Shown piece after piece: positions 38,693 to 48,627 of a stretch of 64,000 nucleotides of DNA (positions are counted from its first letter, which is position 1; each line of letters begins with the position of its first letter). Origin of the DNA: Acinetobacter suaedae. Its GTDB lineage: Bacteria > Pseudomonadota > Gammaproteobacteria > Pseudomonadales > Moraxellaceae. The translations under genes were made by a program, and so were the position numbers. Under the pieces are notes generated by a model, which did not search any database, had not been told where the DNA came from, and worked only from the letters and a program-made list of their open reading frames with translations. The stretch is from positions 1,054,001 to 1,118,000 of the forward strand of contig NZ_CP043909.1 of the NCBI RefSeq assembly GCF_008630915.1, written 5' to 3'.

Positions 38693-39436
38693 TTGTTGCA
38701 GTTTAGACGTTTGTTTGCAGTTTTTGCTTTAATTGTAGTTGCCAACTTGTGTGGCGTTTATATCGCAATGTGGGTGTTTAAGCATTTTAATATTTACATT
38801 CCATTAAAAGATCAAAAAGTTGCGATTGATTTACAAGAACCGTTGCAGGTTCGAGTTAAAGTGAAAGAAGCATTGGATGTTGAGGTAAATGGGAGAGTTG
38901 ATGCGCAGATTCCAATTAACGAACAGCTTAGTGTACCTTTAACTCAAACGCTTACCCCACATGTTTACTTTGATAGTCAAGTCCCGATTAGTACGGTTAT
39001 TCCTGTTCAAGAAATGATTAAAGTTCAGCAAGAGCTTCCAATTGACACTAAGGTTCAGGTAAAAATTCTTGGTAAAGATGTGACTTTGCCTTTGAAAGGC
39101 TCTATTCCTCTACAGCTTGATGTGCCAATTAATATTAAAGTTCCACTACAACAAAAAGTACATTTAAAGTTTGATGCTCCAGTAAAAACTGTGCTGAAAG
39201 AAAATCTCAATATTCCACTGAAAACACAGCTAAATGCGAACATTCCTGTACAAGGCAAGCTAAATGTTCCGATTACTTCCGATTTAAATGCTGATGTGGA
39301 TGTTAAAAATACTTTGCCTGTAAAAATCGCAGAAGGTGAACTAAAAATTCCGCTATCAAGTATGTACCTAGATCGAGTTACTTCAACGACGAGTGAAAAT
39401 ACGCCTCATAAAACAGAAATAAAAGTAGGTGAATGA
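38693..39436 (+). CDS. Membrane-anchored beta-repeat protein, unknown (first of pair)
   Basis: A 247-aa protein I do not recognise. One N-terminal membrane segment (about 7-30) is followed by about 200 residues of repeated short units of 8-18 residues that begin Pro-[Leu/Ile/Val] and show strict alternation of hydrophobic and polar residues (VRVKVKEALDVEV; PLQLDVPINIKVPL; PLKTQLNANIPVQG), as in long amphipathic beta-sheets. The topology places the repeats in the periplasm. The start is TTG at 38693 or 38696; AGGA at 38681 supports it and no ATG is near. Its stop overlaps the next gene as ATGA. Confidence 0.7.
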   Translation: MLQFRRLFAVFALIVVANLCGVYIAMWVFKHFNIYIPLKDQKVAIDLQEPLQVRVKVKEALDVEVNGRVDAQIPINEQLSVPLTQTLTPHVYFDSQVPISTVIPVQEMIKVQQELPIDTKVQVKILGKDVTLPLKGSIPLQLDVPINIKVPLQQKVHLKFDAPVKTVLKENLNIPLKTQLNANIPVQGKLNVPITSDLNADVDVKNTLPVKIAEGELKIPLSSMYLDRVTSTTSENTPHKTEIKVGE

Positions 39437-40116
39437 GTCTAATGCTTAAATCATACAAAAGCGCCGTCATTAGTTTTGTGATTTTGACCACCTTGGTTGC
39501 AATCTTGTTTTGGTTTTATTTGAATATCCAAGCATCGGTGATGGTGTCGGCTCAGCAGGCGGATATACGTTTGCCTGAATCTTTAGCCACCCAAATCCAA
39601 GTTGGGCAGCATTTACAAGTAAGATCTAAAGGTGAGTTAAACACGGATTTACTCATTGATCGTACCTTAGAACTACCATTGCAAGGCAAATATTTAGCGG
39701 ATTTAAGTTTTGAAGTTGAAACGCCGATTACAGTAGATATTGATTATAAAACGATGCTTAAAGTAGATGAGGTTATGCCGATAGAGACCACCACCGATCT
39801 CATCTATCAGAACAAATTATTACCCAAATTTCCTTTAAGCCTAAATATACCTGTAAAGCTAGATATACCATTTGAACTCAAACGAAGTTATACCGTTCCA
39901 GTTAAAATTGTGTTTGATGGACCTGTACATTTTGCATTTAATGAATCTATTCATTTGCCGGTGAAGCATCAGTTCTATCCACGTTTAAATATCAATGATG
40001 AGATGAATATGAGTTCGATTTCATCGTTCAATGCAATCATGTTTAACTCAGTGCAAGACACAAAAGCAAATTTAGAAATGCAAATGGACCTACCATTAAG
40101 AAATGTAAGACCTTAA
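39433..40116 (+). CDS. Membrane-anchored beta-repeat protein, unknown (second of pair)
   Basis: A 227-aa protein built like its upstream neighbour: N-terminal membrane segment (about 9-30), then a periplasmic region of Pro-punctuated alternating strands (ELPLQGKYLADLSFEVETPITVD region; FPLSLNIPVKLDIPFELKR). The two genes overlap by four bases (ATGA), so they are translated together and the products probably work together. No known domain is recognised. The stop is followed by a 115-base spacer before obgE. Confidence 0.7.
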   Translation: MSLMLKSYKSAVISFVILTTLVAILFWFYLNIQASVMVSAQQADIRLPESLATQIQVGQHLQVRSKGELNTDLLIDRTLELPLQGKYLADLSFEVETPITVDIDYKTMLKVDEVMPIETTTDLIYQNKLLPKFPLSLNIPVKLDIPFELKRSYTVPVKIVFDGPVHFAFNESIHLPVKHQFYPRLNINDEMNMSSISSFNAIMFNSVQDTKANLEMQMDLPLRNVRP

Positions 40117-40231
40117 AGTAAATAAAATCTGTTTTTTTAAAGCCAAAATCCTATTTGCTGATTTTTCTATTCGAGAATTTTATTAAAATGTGGCAAAATA
40201 GCCCGTTTTAAAGAATTTAGAGGATTGGCAC

Positions 40232-41452
40232 ATGCGCTTTGTTGATGAAGCAGTCATTACCGTAGAGGCTGGCGACGGTGGCAATGGCGTAGCCAGTTTT
40301 CGCCGTGAAAAATTTGTCCCTTTTGGTGGCCCAGATGGTGGTGACGGAGGGCGTGGCGGAAGTATTTACATCCAAGCAGATGATGATACCAGCACACTTG
40401 TAGATTACCGATATACACGTCGCTATCGTGCAGAACGTGGTAAGAATGGTTCGGGTGCGAACTGTTCAGGACGTGGCGGTGAAGATGTCATTTTAAAAGT
40501 GCCTGTAGGTACCACGATTGTTGATACTGAGTCTGGTGACATTATTGGTGACTTGGTTGCAGATGGTCAGCGTGTCAAAGTTGCCAATGGTGGTGATGGT
40601 GGTTTAGGCAATACACACTTTAAATCATCAACGAACCGTGCACCTCGTAAATGTACGCATGGTATCAAAGGTGAATATCGTGAAGTACGTTTAGAGTTAA
40701 AAGTGCTTGCTGATGTTGGCTTACTGGGTATGCCGAATGCGGGTAAATCAACTTTCATTCGTGCGGTGAGTGCTGCAAAACCAAAAGTCGCAGACTATCC
40801 ATTTACGACGATGGTGCCAAATTTAGGTGTCGTTGATGCAGATCGTCATCGCTCATTTGTGATGGCCGATATTCCTGGATTGATTGAAGGTGCTGCAGAA
40901 GGTGCAGGTCTTGGTATTCGTTTCCTTAAGCATTTGGCGCGTACACGTATTCTTTTACACATTGTTGATGTTCAGCCGATTGACGGATCTGATCCAGCAC
41001 ACAATGCCAGAGCGATTTTGGCTGAGTTAGAGAAATTCTCTCCAACATTGGCGAAGCTTCCTGTGGTGTTGGTGTTGAATAAATTAGATCAATTGCCAGA
41101 AGAGTCACGAGAAGAATGGTGTCAGCACATTCTTGATGAATTGCAATGGAAAGGTCCAGTATTTAAAACTTCTGGTCTTATGTCTGAAGGAACCAAGGAG
41201 GTTGTGTACTACCTCATGGATCAAATCGAGCAACAACGCGAGCGTGAAGTTGAAGATCCTGAGTACGCAGCAGAAGTTAAAGCATTCCGTGATCAGCTTG
41301 AAGCTGAAACACGTGAACAAACCATCGCAGCAAAAGAAGCTTATCGTGCATTGCGTAAGGCCCAGCGTGAAGCAGGCCTAGAAGATGACGAAGATGATTT
41401 TGACGATGAAGATGATGATGGCGGCGTAGAAAGCGTCTACGTTCGTGATTAA
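40232..41452 (+). CDS. obgE: GTPase ObgE/CgtA
   Basis: Essential GTPase that binds the 50S subunit and links ribosome maturation with growth and stress. It has 406 aa. The glycine-rich Obg fold spans 1 to about 158 ([21 protein letters not shown]), and the G domain follows with [18 protein letters not shown] and NKLD. The tail is strongly acidic ([13 protein letters not shown]). It is preceded by an AGAGGATT ribosome site. Confidence 0.96.
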   Translation: MRFVDEAVITVEAGDGGNGVASFRREKFVPFGGPDGGDGGRGGSIYIQADDDTSTLVDYRYTRRYRAERGKNGSGANCSGRGGEDVILKVPVGTTIVDTESGDIIGDLVADGQRVKVANGGDGGLGNTHFKSSTNRAPRKCTHGIKGEYREVRLELKVLADVGLLGMPNAGKSTFIRAVSAAKPKVADYPFTTMVPNLGVVDADRHRSFVMADIPGLIEGAAEGAGLGIRFLKHLARTRILLHIVDVQPIDGSDPAHNARAILAELEKFSPTLAKLPVVLVLNKLDQLPEESREEWCQHILDELQWKGPVFKTSGLMSEGTKEVVYYLMDQIEQQREREVEDPEYAAEVKAFRDQLEAETREQTIAAKEAYRALRKAQREAGLEDDEDDFDDEDDDGGVESVYVRD

Positions 41453-41478
41453 TTAGACTGTTAAACTCCCTTTTAATT

Positions 41479-41511
41479 CCTGTTGTATAGCAATCGTTGC
41501 TGTGCAACAGG
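41479..41511. repeat. Long hairpin in the obgE-proB spacer
   Basis: Nested inverted repeat: outer arms CCTGTTG (41479-41485) / CAACAGG (41505-41511), inner arms AGCAA / TTGCT around TCG. No T run follows on either strand. It sits 20 bases upstream of the proB ATG, so it could be a processing site or attenuator rather than a terminator. Confidence 0.6.
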
Positions 41512-41531
41512 AAAAATAATTTGAGGAAAAA

Positions 41532-42665
41532 ATGATAGAAGTGGTCGATGGGCAACGTCAGCTCAATGCGTGTAAACGAATCGTTGTTAAAATCGGATCA
41601 TCTTTACTGACTGCAAATGGGCAAGGTTTAGATCTACAGGCAATTTCGCATTGGGCGAAACAAATTGCAGATCTACACAATGCTGGACATGAAATTATTT
41701 TAGTGTCCTCTGGTGCAGTAGCAGAAGGGATGGTACGCATGAAACTTGCGAGTCGACCCACTGATCTACCCAGTTTGCAGGCTTGTGCTGCGATCGGTCA
41801 AATGGGCTTGATCCATACATGGTCAAGTGTATTAGATCAACATGGCATCCGCACTGCTCAGGTTCTTTTGACTCATGATGATCTTGCTGATCGCCGTCGT
41901 TATCTCAACTCATGTGATGCATTGCAAAACTTGATTGATTGGCGTGTGATTCCTGTCATCAATGAAAATGATACCGTATCTACAGACGAAATCCGTTTTG
42001 GGGATAATGATACCTTGGCGGCAATGGTTGCAGGTCAGGTACAGGCTGATTTGTTGATTATCTTGACGGATCAACAAGGTATGTTTGACTCAGATCCACG
42101 CAACAATCCAAATGCCAAACTGTTTTCTTCTGTTCGCGCACTTGATGATCGCTTGTTCGAAATGGCAGGTGGTGGTGGCGTGTTAGGACGTGGCGGTATG
42201 GTGACAAAAGTTCGTGCTGCTCGTTTAGCTGCGCGTTCTGGTTGTCCAACATTGATTGCAAGTGGTGAAAGTGAAAATGTACTCGCTCGTTTAATGTCGG
42301 GTGAGATGATGGGAACGTTATTTACCACTGACAATGATCGTGTTACCGCACACCAAAAATGGTTAGCGGCTCATCTACAAACTGCTGGACGTTTGGTCAT
42401 CGATGATGGTGCTGTAGAAGCGATTAAACTGAAACATCGTAGTTTATTACCCGTTGGTGTAAAGGCGATAGAAGGGCATTTTGATCGCGGTGATGTGGTT
42501 GAGTGTGTGGATAAAAAAGGACAACGTATCGCAGTTGGACGTGTCAATTTTAGTTCACGCTCTGCTGATCTTGTAAAAGGATTGTCATCAGATAAAGTCC
42601 ATCAGGTCTTAGGTGAGGCACGTTCTTTGGAAATGATTCACCGTAATCATATGGCGATTTACTGA
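41532..42665 (+). CDS. proB: Glutamate 5-kinase
   Basis: First enzyme of proline synthesis: phosphorylates glutamate to glutamyl 5-phosphate. The amino-acid kinase domain spans about 15-260 ([40 protein letters not shown]) and a PUA domain spans about 285-377. It has 377 aa (E. coli 367). proA is not adjacent; the obgE-proB order is common in beta/gammaproteobacteria. A terminator follows. Confidence 0.96.
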   Translation: MIEVVDGQRQLNACKRIVVKIGSSLLTANGQGLDLQAISHWAKQIADLHNAGHEIILVSSGAVAEGMVRMKLASRPTDLPSLQACAAIGQMGLIHTWSSVLDQHGIRTAQVLLTHDDLADRRRYLNSCDALQNLIDWRVIPVINENDTVSTDEIRFGDNDTLAAMVAGQVQADLLIILTDQQGMFDSDPRNNPNAKLFSSVRALDDRLFEMAGGGGVLGRGGMVTKVRAARLAARSGCPTLIASGESENVLARLMSGEMMGTLFTTDNDRVTAHQKWLAAHLQTAGRLVIDDGAVEAIKLKHRSLLPVGVKAIEGHFDRGDVVECVDKKGQRIAVGRVNFSSRSADLVKGLSSDKVHQVLGEARSLEMIHRNHMAIY

Positions 42666-42692
42666 TCAAATATTGTCTCGACCCTATAAAAT

Positions 42693-42722
42693 AAAAAAGA
42701 CTTCTCTCGGGAAGTCTTTTTT
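42693..42722. terminator. Bidirectional terminator between proB and the iron-transport permease gene
   Basis: Twelve-base stem AAAAAAGACTTC (42693-42704) / GAAGTCTTTTTT (42711-42722) with a six-base loop between two convergent genes. Confidence 0.87.
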
Positions 42723-42737
42723 ATTTGAGCTTTTAAA

Positions 42738-44375
42738 TTATTTCTGCTGTTGAATATTTTTCCCCATTTTTGCCAATAAAATGACGGGAATCAGCCCAAC
42801 TAAGACGATTAACAACGCTGCGATTGCACCATCTTCATATGTTCCTCTAGCTGCTTCAGCATAAAGTTGAGTTGCCAGCGTTTCCATATTGAGTGGTCTG
42901 AGCAATAAGGTTGCAGGAAGTTCTTTCATGCAATCTACGAAAATGAGTAGAGCTGCTGAAATAATGGCGGGGCGTAATAACGGTAAATGTACACGCCATA
43001 AAATAGAAAAACGATTTTGGCCTAAGTTACGTGCAGCATCGTCAAAGACACCATGAATACGATTATAGCCTGACTCTATTCCACCGATGGCAATTGCTAG
43101 AAAACGGACGCAATATGCATAGATCAAGGTAAATGTGGTACCTAGAAATAATAAACCTGTGTGAATCCCAAGTTTAAACTCCAAGAAGTCAGCAACAGCA
43201 TGATCTATTTTGCCCAGTGATAGCATGAGTCCAATTGCTAGAACGGTTCCAGGAATCGCATAGCCTAAGCTGGAAATACGGCTAAACCATGTATTTTGAG
43301 TAAAACGAGCCGCACTGACGATGAGAAAACCAATAAAAATAGTGATCACTGTTGCGATGCTGGCTAGGCTTAGCGTGTTGATTGAGGCTTGTAATAGATA
43401 ATCAGAAAACCCTGCATATTGAAGTCGTTTATATGATTCTACGAGAAGGTGGCTGATCGGAATCAAAAAACCGATGCAGATTGGAATTAATCCTAAGCCT
43501 AGAAATAACCATGCTTTGCTTCCTGTGACGTGTTGTGCAGGCATCAATCGACTACGTTGGGCCGAATTCATATAGCGTTGTTTACGTCGTCCAAGTCGTT
43601 CTACGATCACCAATAAAGTAATGATGATTAGCATGAAAATAGCAATCTGTGCAGCACTGGCGAGATCGGATTGGTTTATCCATGTAGAGTAGATGGATAA
43701 CGTGAGGGTTTTAACGCCTAAAAATTCGGTTGCTCCAATATCATTGATGGTTTCCATCAATGCCAAGCTTGCACCAACTGCGATTGCCGGTCGAGCTAGA
43801 GGAATGGCAACCCGTAAGAATACTTGATTGGGTTTTAGCCCTAGGCTTCGTGCGACTTCAATCAGACTGGCTGATTGCATCAGGAACATGGCACGCGTAC
43901 TGAGATATACGTAGGGATATAACACAAAGCTTAAAAGGAAAATACAACCCCAAACTGATCGAATGTTGGGGAACCACCAAGGTTGTGTTTCCCAACCAAA
44001 CCAAGCACCTAAGACCGTTTGTACAGGACCAATTGGATGCAGAATATCAATATAACTATAAGCAATAATATAGGTGGGAACCGCAAGTGGAAGTAGTAGT
44101 GCCCAATCTAAAAAAGCACGTCCTCGAAACTGATATGCAGTCACCAACCATGCACTACCAGTCCCGATTAAAATGGTCAGTAGACCGACTCCTAATAAAA
44201 GGATCGTGGTATCAACTAAGGTTGGTGGAAGAACATAGCGCAGCAAATGTCCCCAAATATCGCTATTGCCTTGTAATGCTGTCCAAATTAGTGCCAGTTC
44301 AGGCAAACAAGCCAGTAGGGTCAAAATACCACTAAGCGAAAATAGTAAACGAGGTGAGTCTTTCTTTTTGATCAT
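42738..44375 (-). CDS. fbpB: Fe3+ ABC transporter permease (FbpB/AfuB type)
   Basis: Inner-membrane permease of a ferric-iron importer. It has 545 aa with about twelve helices formed by two fused permease halves, each with an EAA-type loop (ARSLGLKPNQVFLRVAIPLARP; AARNLGQNRFSILWRVHLPLLRP regions). This two-in-one architecture is typical of FbpB/SfuB. It is the last gene of the fbpC-A-B unit, 88 bases after fbpA. Confidence 0.9.
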   Translation of the reverse strand: MIKKKDSPRLLFSLSGILTLLACLPELALIWTALQGNSDIWGHLLRYVLPPTLVDTTILLLGVGLLTILIGTGSAWLVTAYQFRGRAFLDWALLLPLAVPTYIIAYSYIDILHPIGPVQTVLGAWFGWETQPWWFPNIRSVWGCIFLLSFVLYPYVYLSTRAMFLMQSASLIEVARSLGLKPNQVFLRVAIPLARPAIAVGASLALMETINDIGATEFLGVKTLTLSIYSTWINQSDLASAAQIAIFMLIIITLLVIVERLGRRKQRYMNSAQRSRLMPAQHVTGSKAWLFLGLGLIPICIGFLIPISHLLVESYKRLQYAGFSDYLLQASINTLSLASIATVITIFIGFLIVSAARFTQNTWFSRISSLGYAIPGTVLAIGLMLSLGKIDHAVADFLEFKLGIHTGLLFLGTTFTLIYAYCVRFLAIAIGGIESGYNRIHGVFDDAARNLGQNRFSILWRVHLPLLRPAIISAALLIFVDCMKELPATLLLRPLNMETLATQLYAEAARGTYEDGAIAALLIVLVGLIPVILLAKMGKNIQQQK

Positions 44376-44463
44376 CGAGGATATTGGGGGCTAAGTGAGA
44401 AAAAGGCAAAACAAATCAGTATACAGGCAATCTTGATGATCGCCTGTTTACGCATTGCGAGGC

Positions 44464-45480
44464 TTAGTGATTAAATTGAACTTTATCGACTAAAAGGTTG
44501 GCTGTTTTACGATGACGTGCAATATCGCTTAAACGAATTTTGTCAACTTCCAGTTTACCAAAGCTCGCAATAATTGGATCAACTTTAACACCTGCTTTTA
44601 CAGGGTACTCAAAGCCACTTTGTGCATAAATTGCTTGAGCATGGTCAGAAGCTAAGAATTCAAGTAATTGAACAGCCTCTTTAGGGTTCGGCGCGTATTT
44701 AGCGACAGCAGCTCCTGAGACATTGACATGTGTACCGCCATTTTTAAAGCGCGGTAATACGACATTGATGGCATTGCCCCAACGTTGTTGTTCAGCATCT
44801 CCGGTACGCATCGTACCAACATAGTAAGTATTCGCTACCCCGATATCACAAATTTTACCTAGAATATCACGGGCTACATCGCGGTCACCGCCACTTGCTG
44901 GTCGTGCCAAATTTGCTTTCACACCACGAAGCCATTGTTCAGTTGCTTTTTCGCCATGATGGGTAATATAAGCTGCAATTAAACTGGTGTTATATGCATG
45001 ACTACCTGAACGAATACAGATTTTTCCTTTCCATTTTGGATCAGCTAAATCTTCATAATTGATTGCAGTTAAAGGCGTGCGTTCTTTAGATGCATAAACG
45101 GCACGTGCACGCATTGATAATGCATACCAGTGGCCATTTGCCGCACGTAAGTTTCCAGGAATAGCAGTATTCAGAACCTTTGAGTTAATACGTTGAGTTA
45201 ACCCACCTTCAACTAAATCAACTAAATTACCAAAATCAACAGTCAGCATCACATCAGCAGGCGAACGTCGTCCTTCCGCTTTTACTCGCTCAAGTAATCC
45301 ATCTTTGATAAAAACAGTATTTACTTTAACGCCTGTTTTTTCACTAAATTCTTGTAAAAGTGGTTGAATTAAAACAGGTTCTCTAGTGGTATATAGGTTT
45401 ACTTGAGCGGCATTAGCCCAGCTACTTCCTAATGCCACTAGTCCAGCTAAAGCAATATGAAGCTTTGACAGTTGTTTCAT
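44464..45480 (-). CDS. fbpA: Fe3+-binding periplasmic protein (FbpA/AfuA type)
   Basis: Solute-binding protein for ferric iron. It has 338 aa; signal peptide cleaved after about residue 24 (SWANA-AQVNLYTTREP). The adjacent tyrosines Tyr219-Tyr220 in VANTYYVGTM correspond to the iron-coordinating pair of Neisseria FbpA. It sits between the ATPase gene (24-base gap) and the permease gene. Confidence 0.92.
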   Translation of the reverse strand: MKQLSKLHIALAGLVALGSSWANAAQVNLYTTREPVLIQPLLQEFSEKTGVKVNTVFIKDGLLERVKAEGRRSPADVMLTVDFGNLVDLVEGGLTQRINSKVLNTAIPGNLRAANGHWYALSMRARAVYASKERTPLTAINYEDLADPKWKGKICIRSGSHAYNTSLIAAYITHHGEKATEQWLRGVKANLARPASGGDRDVARDILGKICDIGVANTYYVGTMRTGDAEQQRWGNAINVVLPRFKNGGTHVNVSGAAVAKYAPNPKEAVQLLEFLASDHAQAIYAQSGFEYPVKAGVKVDPIIASFGKLEVDKIRLSDIARHRKTANLLVDKVQFNH

Positions 45481-45504
45481 TTATTTCATCCCTAATCACA
45501 AAGT

Positions 45505-46626
45505 TTAAACATTGAAAGTTTGTTTGGTGCGAATATTTTCGATCGGTGTTTGATCATCTAAAGCGTAGAAGAAGCATGTAGTCAAATCTACGTGGATATA
45601 CACTTGTTCAGCTGTACTAAAATTCTGTTGATAGTCAACTTGTGCCAATAAGATATTATTTTCATTCTCAATTTGTAGACGTAATTGTTGAGTATGTCCC
45701 ATAAAACTTGAAGAAATGACCTTTGCAGGTAATCTATTTTCAGCGGCGTCTTTGAAAATGTGAATCTGGTGCGGACGAAAACAACATTGAATTGCTTGCT
45801 CTGTTTGTTTTAAGTGTGGAGGTGTTGGGATTGCCCCAAAAATTGTATGAAGTTGACCATTTTCTATTTGTACAGATATTTCATTGAGTGCAGAAAAATA
45901 ACGTGCCGCAAATAAGGTTTTAGGTTGTAAATAAAGCTGTTTTGGTGTCCCGATCTGAATAATTTTGCCTTGATGCATCAAAATAATTTGATCCGCGATT
46001 TGCAAGGCTTCTTCTGGATCATGGGTTACGATGACGGTCGTTGTAGCTGTCTTCTTTAAGATTTCGATGGTGCTTTGGCGAATATGATCACGCAAACGAT
46101 GATCTAAATTAGAAAAAGGTTCATCCATCAGTAGAACTTGCGGTTTGGGTGCAAGAGCACGCGCCAAAGCAACACGTTGTTGCTCACCACCGGATAGGGT
46201 ATATGGATAACTATGTAGATGATGATGCATAGAGACGTGTTTCAATGCTTGTTCTGCAATCGTTTGTCGCTGTTGTTTTGGTAATTTTCTTAAACCAAAC
46301 ATGACGTTTTCCAACACACTTAGGTGAGGGAACAGCGCATAATCCTGAAACACTAAGCCAATATTTCGCTCTTCTGCCGGCACTTGTTGTTGTGCATTCC
46401 ATAAAATGTCTTGTTCAAGTTGAATTGAACCACTGCTAGGCGTTTCTAAACCCGCAATCAACCGTAGCATCGTCGTTTTGCCACAACCTGAATGTCCGAG
46501 TAAACAGATAATCTGTCCGCGAGTAGCAGACCATGTTGCCTGATTGACCGCAAATCGAGCTCCATATTGCTTGCTCAATTGTTGGATGGTTAAGACATTG
46601 GCCTGAGGTGCAGTATGAGCATTCAT
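45505..46626 (-). CDS. fbpC: Fe3+ ABC transporter ATP-binding protein (FbpC type)
   Basis: ATPase of the ferric-iron importer. It has 373 aa from the ATG at 46626 (an in-frame TTG six codons upstream is less likely). Walker A GHSGCGKT is at 44-51, followed by Q-loop, LSGGEQQR signature, LLMDEPFSNLD Walker B and THDPEEA switch. The C-terminal TOBE-like domain carries CCFRPHQIHIF. The upstream sequence is AT-rich but I could not identify a convincing Fur box. Confidence 0.9.
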   Translation of the reverse strand: MNAHTAPQANVLTIQQLSKQYGARFAVNQATWSATRGQIICLLGHSGCGKTTMLRLIAGLETPSSGSIQLEQDILWNAQQQVPAEERNIGLVFQDYALFPHLSVLENVMFGLRKLPKQQRQTIAEQALKHVSMHHHLHSYPYTLSGGEQQRVALARALAPKPQVLLMDEPFSNLDHRLRDHIRQSTIEILKKTATTTVIVTHDPEEALQIADQIILMHQGKIIQIGTPKQLYLQPKTLFAARYFSALNEISVQIENGQLHTIFGAIPTPPHLKQTEQAIQCCFRPHQIHIFKDAAENRLPAKVISSSFMGHTQQLRLQIENENNILLAQVDYQQNFSTAEQVYIHVDLTTCFFYALDDQTPIENIRTKQTFNV

Positions 46627-46677
46627 GGTCAATTCACAGTACAATTTATTTGAGCAAATAATAACTAATAATTCTTC

Positions 46678-47370
46678 TCATGTAGAGTCTTTTTCTAATT
46701 TCTTTTGCGGTTGCTTTTCATTAACATGTTGTGGATATATAACATGTGGAAGTGTTAAATCTTGTCCAACCATGTAAGCGTGATCTGTCAAGCTGAACAT
46801 TTCAAGATCTTCATGGCTATTACCATAGGCATAAACTTGATGGTACTCATTCAGATTGTATTGTTGCAGTACTCTAATTTTTTTCTGTTCACAGCTACAA
46901 TCCAAAGACTGGTAATGGCCAGAGAGTGTGCCATTAACAATTTCTGTTTCTGTACAAATCAATTCGATATTTAATAATTCACAGATCGGCGCTAAATATA
47001 AGTCAATTGAAGCGGAAACAAGCACAACATGATCGCCACGTTGTTGGTGTAAATAAAGTTGTTGAAGTAGATCTGGATCTAATTCTTTAATAATTTGTTG
47101 TGCATAATTGATTGCGATACTTTGTATTTGCTTCGCTGTCATGCCTTTAAACATCGTTCGAAATAATCGAGGTCTCATCGCATGTGCAGGATATAGACCT
47201 AGATAGTAGGCTTGAATCCAAGGAAGGATTTTCAAGCCTTTTAAAATAACATGATGTTTCGGGAGGGCGAAAAAAATAAATCGGGTAAAACTGTCTTTGG
47301 GATAAAGTGTGCCATCAAAATCAAATAAAGCAAGATTTACAGTTTTAGTTGTTTTGCTCTTTGCATGCAT
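46678..47370 (-). CDS. HAD-superfamily phosphatase (HAD-IB, PgpC/SerB-like)
   Basis: A 230-aa phosphatase with DFDGTLYPKDSFTRF (catalytic Asp17 and Asp19), motif II VLVSASID and motif III/IV YGNSHEDLEMF, the arrangement of HAD subfamily IB. Members dephosphorylate phosphoserine, phosphatidylglycerophosphate or similar; the substrate here is unknown. It overlaps the DUF1615 gene by 34 bases and ends 51 bases before fbpC, so all may share one transcript. Confidence 0.85.
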   Translation of the reverse strand: MHAKSKTTKTVNLALFDFDGTLYPKDSFTRFIFFALPKHHVILKGLKILPWIQAYYLGLYPAHAMRPRLFRTMFKGMTAKQIQSIAINYAQQIIKELDPDLLQQLYLHQQRGDHVVLVSASIDLYLAPICELLNIELICTETEIVNGTLSGHYQSLDCSCEQKKIRVLQQYNLNEYHQVYAYGNSHEDLEMFSLTDHAYMVGQDLTLPHVIYPQHVNEKQPQKKLEKDST

Positions 47371-48545
47371 GTTTCATATCGTCCATTTACACGGCTTGCA
47401 AACCAATTGGTATTATAATCACGGCTCAATTTTGGACCGGAAATTACGACTTGAGGCATGATCGCATATTTTGCATCTTTGCCTGTTTTGCTTTGATATA
47501 AATTTTGTAGCGCAGTATAAGTCTGTGTATTTTCGAATTTCTTTGATTTTTCCTTTTTCAAGTCACTTCGAATTTGACGTGGGGTAACTAAAACCCCATT
47601 TTCAGCAAATACTGAAATCAAAGCTTTTTCGGTTTGGCTTTGAGTTGGACGAACATTACCTTCTTTATTATAGATAAGTAGATCACCATCTAAATCAATT
47701 TCAATATCAGTTAATGCATCTAACATACTTTGAAATGCTGCATTACGGCTGGAATACATGCCAGAATTATAGTCAGCAAAGCGATAAATTGCGCGATCAT
47801 AATCTGCTGGATAAACCATTAAACGATGGATGCCATAATATAGGCCACCGTATTGGGTATAAAGATCATTGCGTAATTCTGCAGTACTCATACCGATACG
47901 TTTATGCTCTTTGGCATAATTAATATGAACTTGCATCGATCCAAGAGTGGTAATCGGATTCATTTTCTCACTAATATCTTGGCCTACAAGTTTTGCAGCG
48001 CCAGTTAAAGCACTAATATGGTAATGCTTCGCCATGTAATCAAAAATTTCACGATAAAGTAGATCAAGCTCACGTTCTGTTTTAACTCTACGCATTTGGC
48101 GCATATAGTTGTCTTCAGGAGAAGGTTGATTTTTTAACACATCTTCGAAATAACCTGCGACGGTACCACCGATTGTCTCCCCAAGTTTTGCTTCGAATTT
48201 TTCATTTAACCGTGTATTAATTTCCTGAACTGCTTTTTCACCTAAACCTGCGACTTGTGGGTCTGCAACAAAATTTGACTCTTGATCCACCACGGCAACA
48301 ATCGTGCATACATTCTGTTTAGATTGTGGGATATTAAGTTCTTGCATAATGTCATGAATATCTTGTGCCCAAGAGTCACGATCACGTACACGTGTTGGAA
48401 TCACACTTTTAATCTGATCTGCTTTCAGTGCAGGTTCCTTATCATTTGCCCACCATGCAAAATCACCACAAGCGGTGAGACTGGCACAGCTGATGATTAG
48501 GCTAAGTGTTTTTAATAGCGGACGAGATGAGTATGATTTGTTCAT
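47337..48545 (-). CDS. DUF1615 lipoprotein
   Basis: A 402-aa lipoprotein with lipobox LTAC (Cys26). The mature protein begins with a Trp-rich stretch and contains VVDQESNFVADP (about 86-97) and YNSGMYSSRNAAFQ (about 266-279), reminiscent of goose-lysozyme/transglycosylase-like active-site segments; that relation is inference. DUF1615 proteins are widespread in Proteobacteria and uncharacterised. Translationally coupled to the HAD phosphatase downstream. Confidence 0.85.
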   Translation of the reverse strand: MNKSYSSRPLLKTLSLIISCASLTACGDFAWWANDKEPALKADQIKSVIPTRVRDRDSWAQDIHDIMQELNIPQSKQNVCTIVAVVDQESNFVADPQVAGLGEKAVQEINTRLNEKFEAKLGETIGGTVAGYFEDVLKNQPSPEDNYMRQMRRVKTERELDLLYREIFDYMAKHYHISALTGAAKLVGQDISEKMNPITTLGSMQVHINYAKEHKRIGMSTAELRNDLYTQYGGLYYGIHRLMVYPADYDRAIYRFADYNSGMYSSRNAAFQSMLDALTDIEIDLDGDLLIYNKEGNVRPTQSQTEKALISVFAENGVLVTPRQIRSDLKKEKSKKFENTQTYTALQNLYQSKTGKDAKYAIMPQVVISGPKLSRDYNTNWFASRVNGRYETCMQRAKQLKL

Positions 48546-48627
48546 GATCAGGACAACACCACATAAAAAGATGAGTCGAATGGGCGAATGAAGTATACTA
48601 TGGTGATCAGAAATTGTAAGAAAATAT

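Noticed and set aside
46627..46677. Possible Fur box upstream of fbpC
   Set aside because: Only AT-rich half-matches; no good fit to the 19-base consensus.
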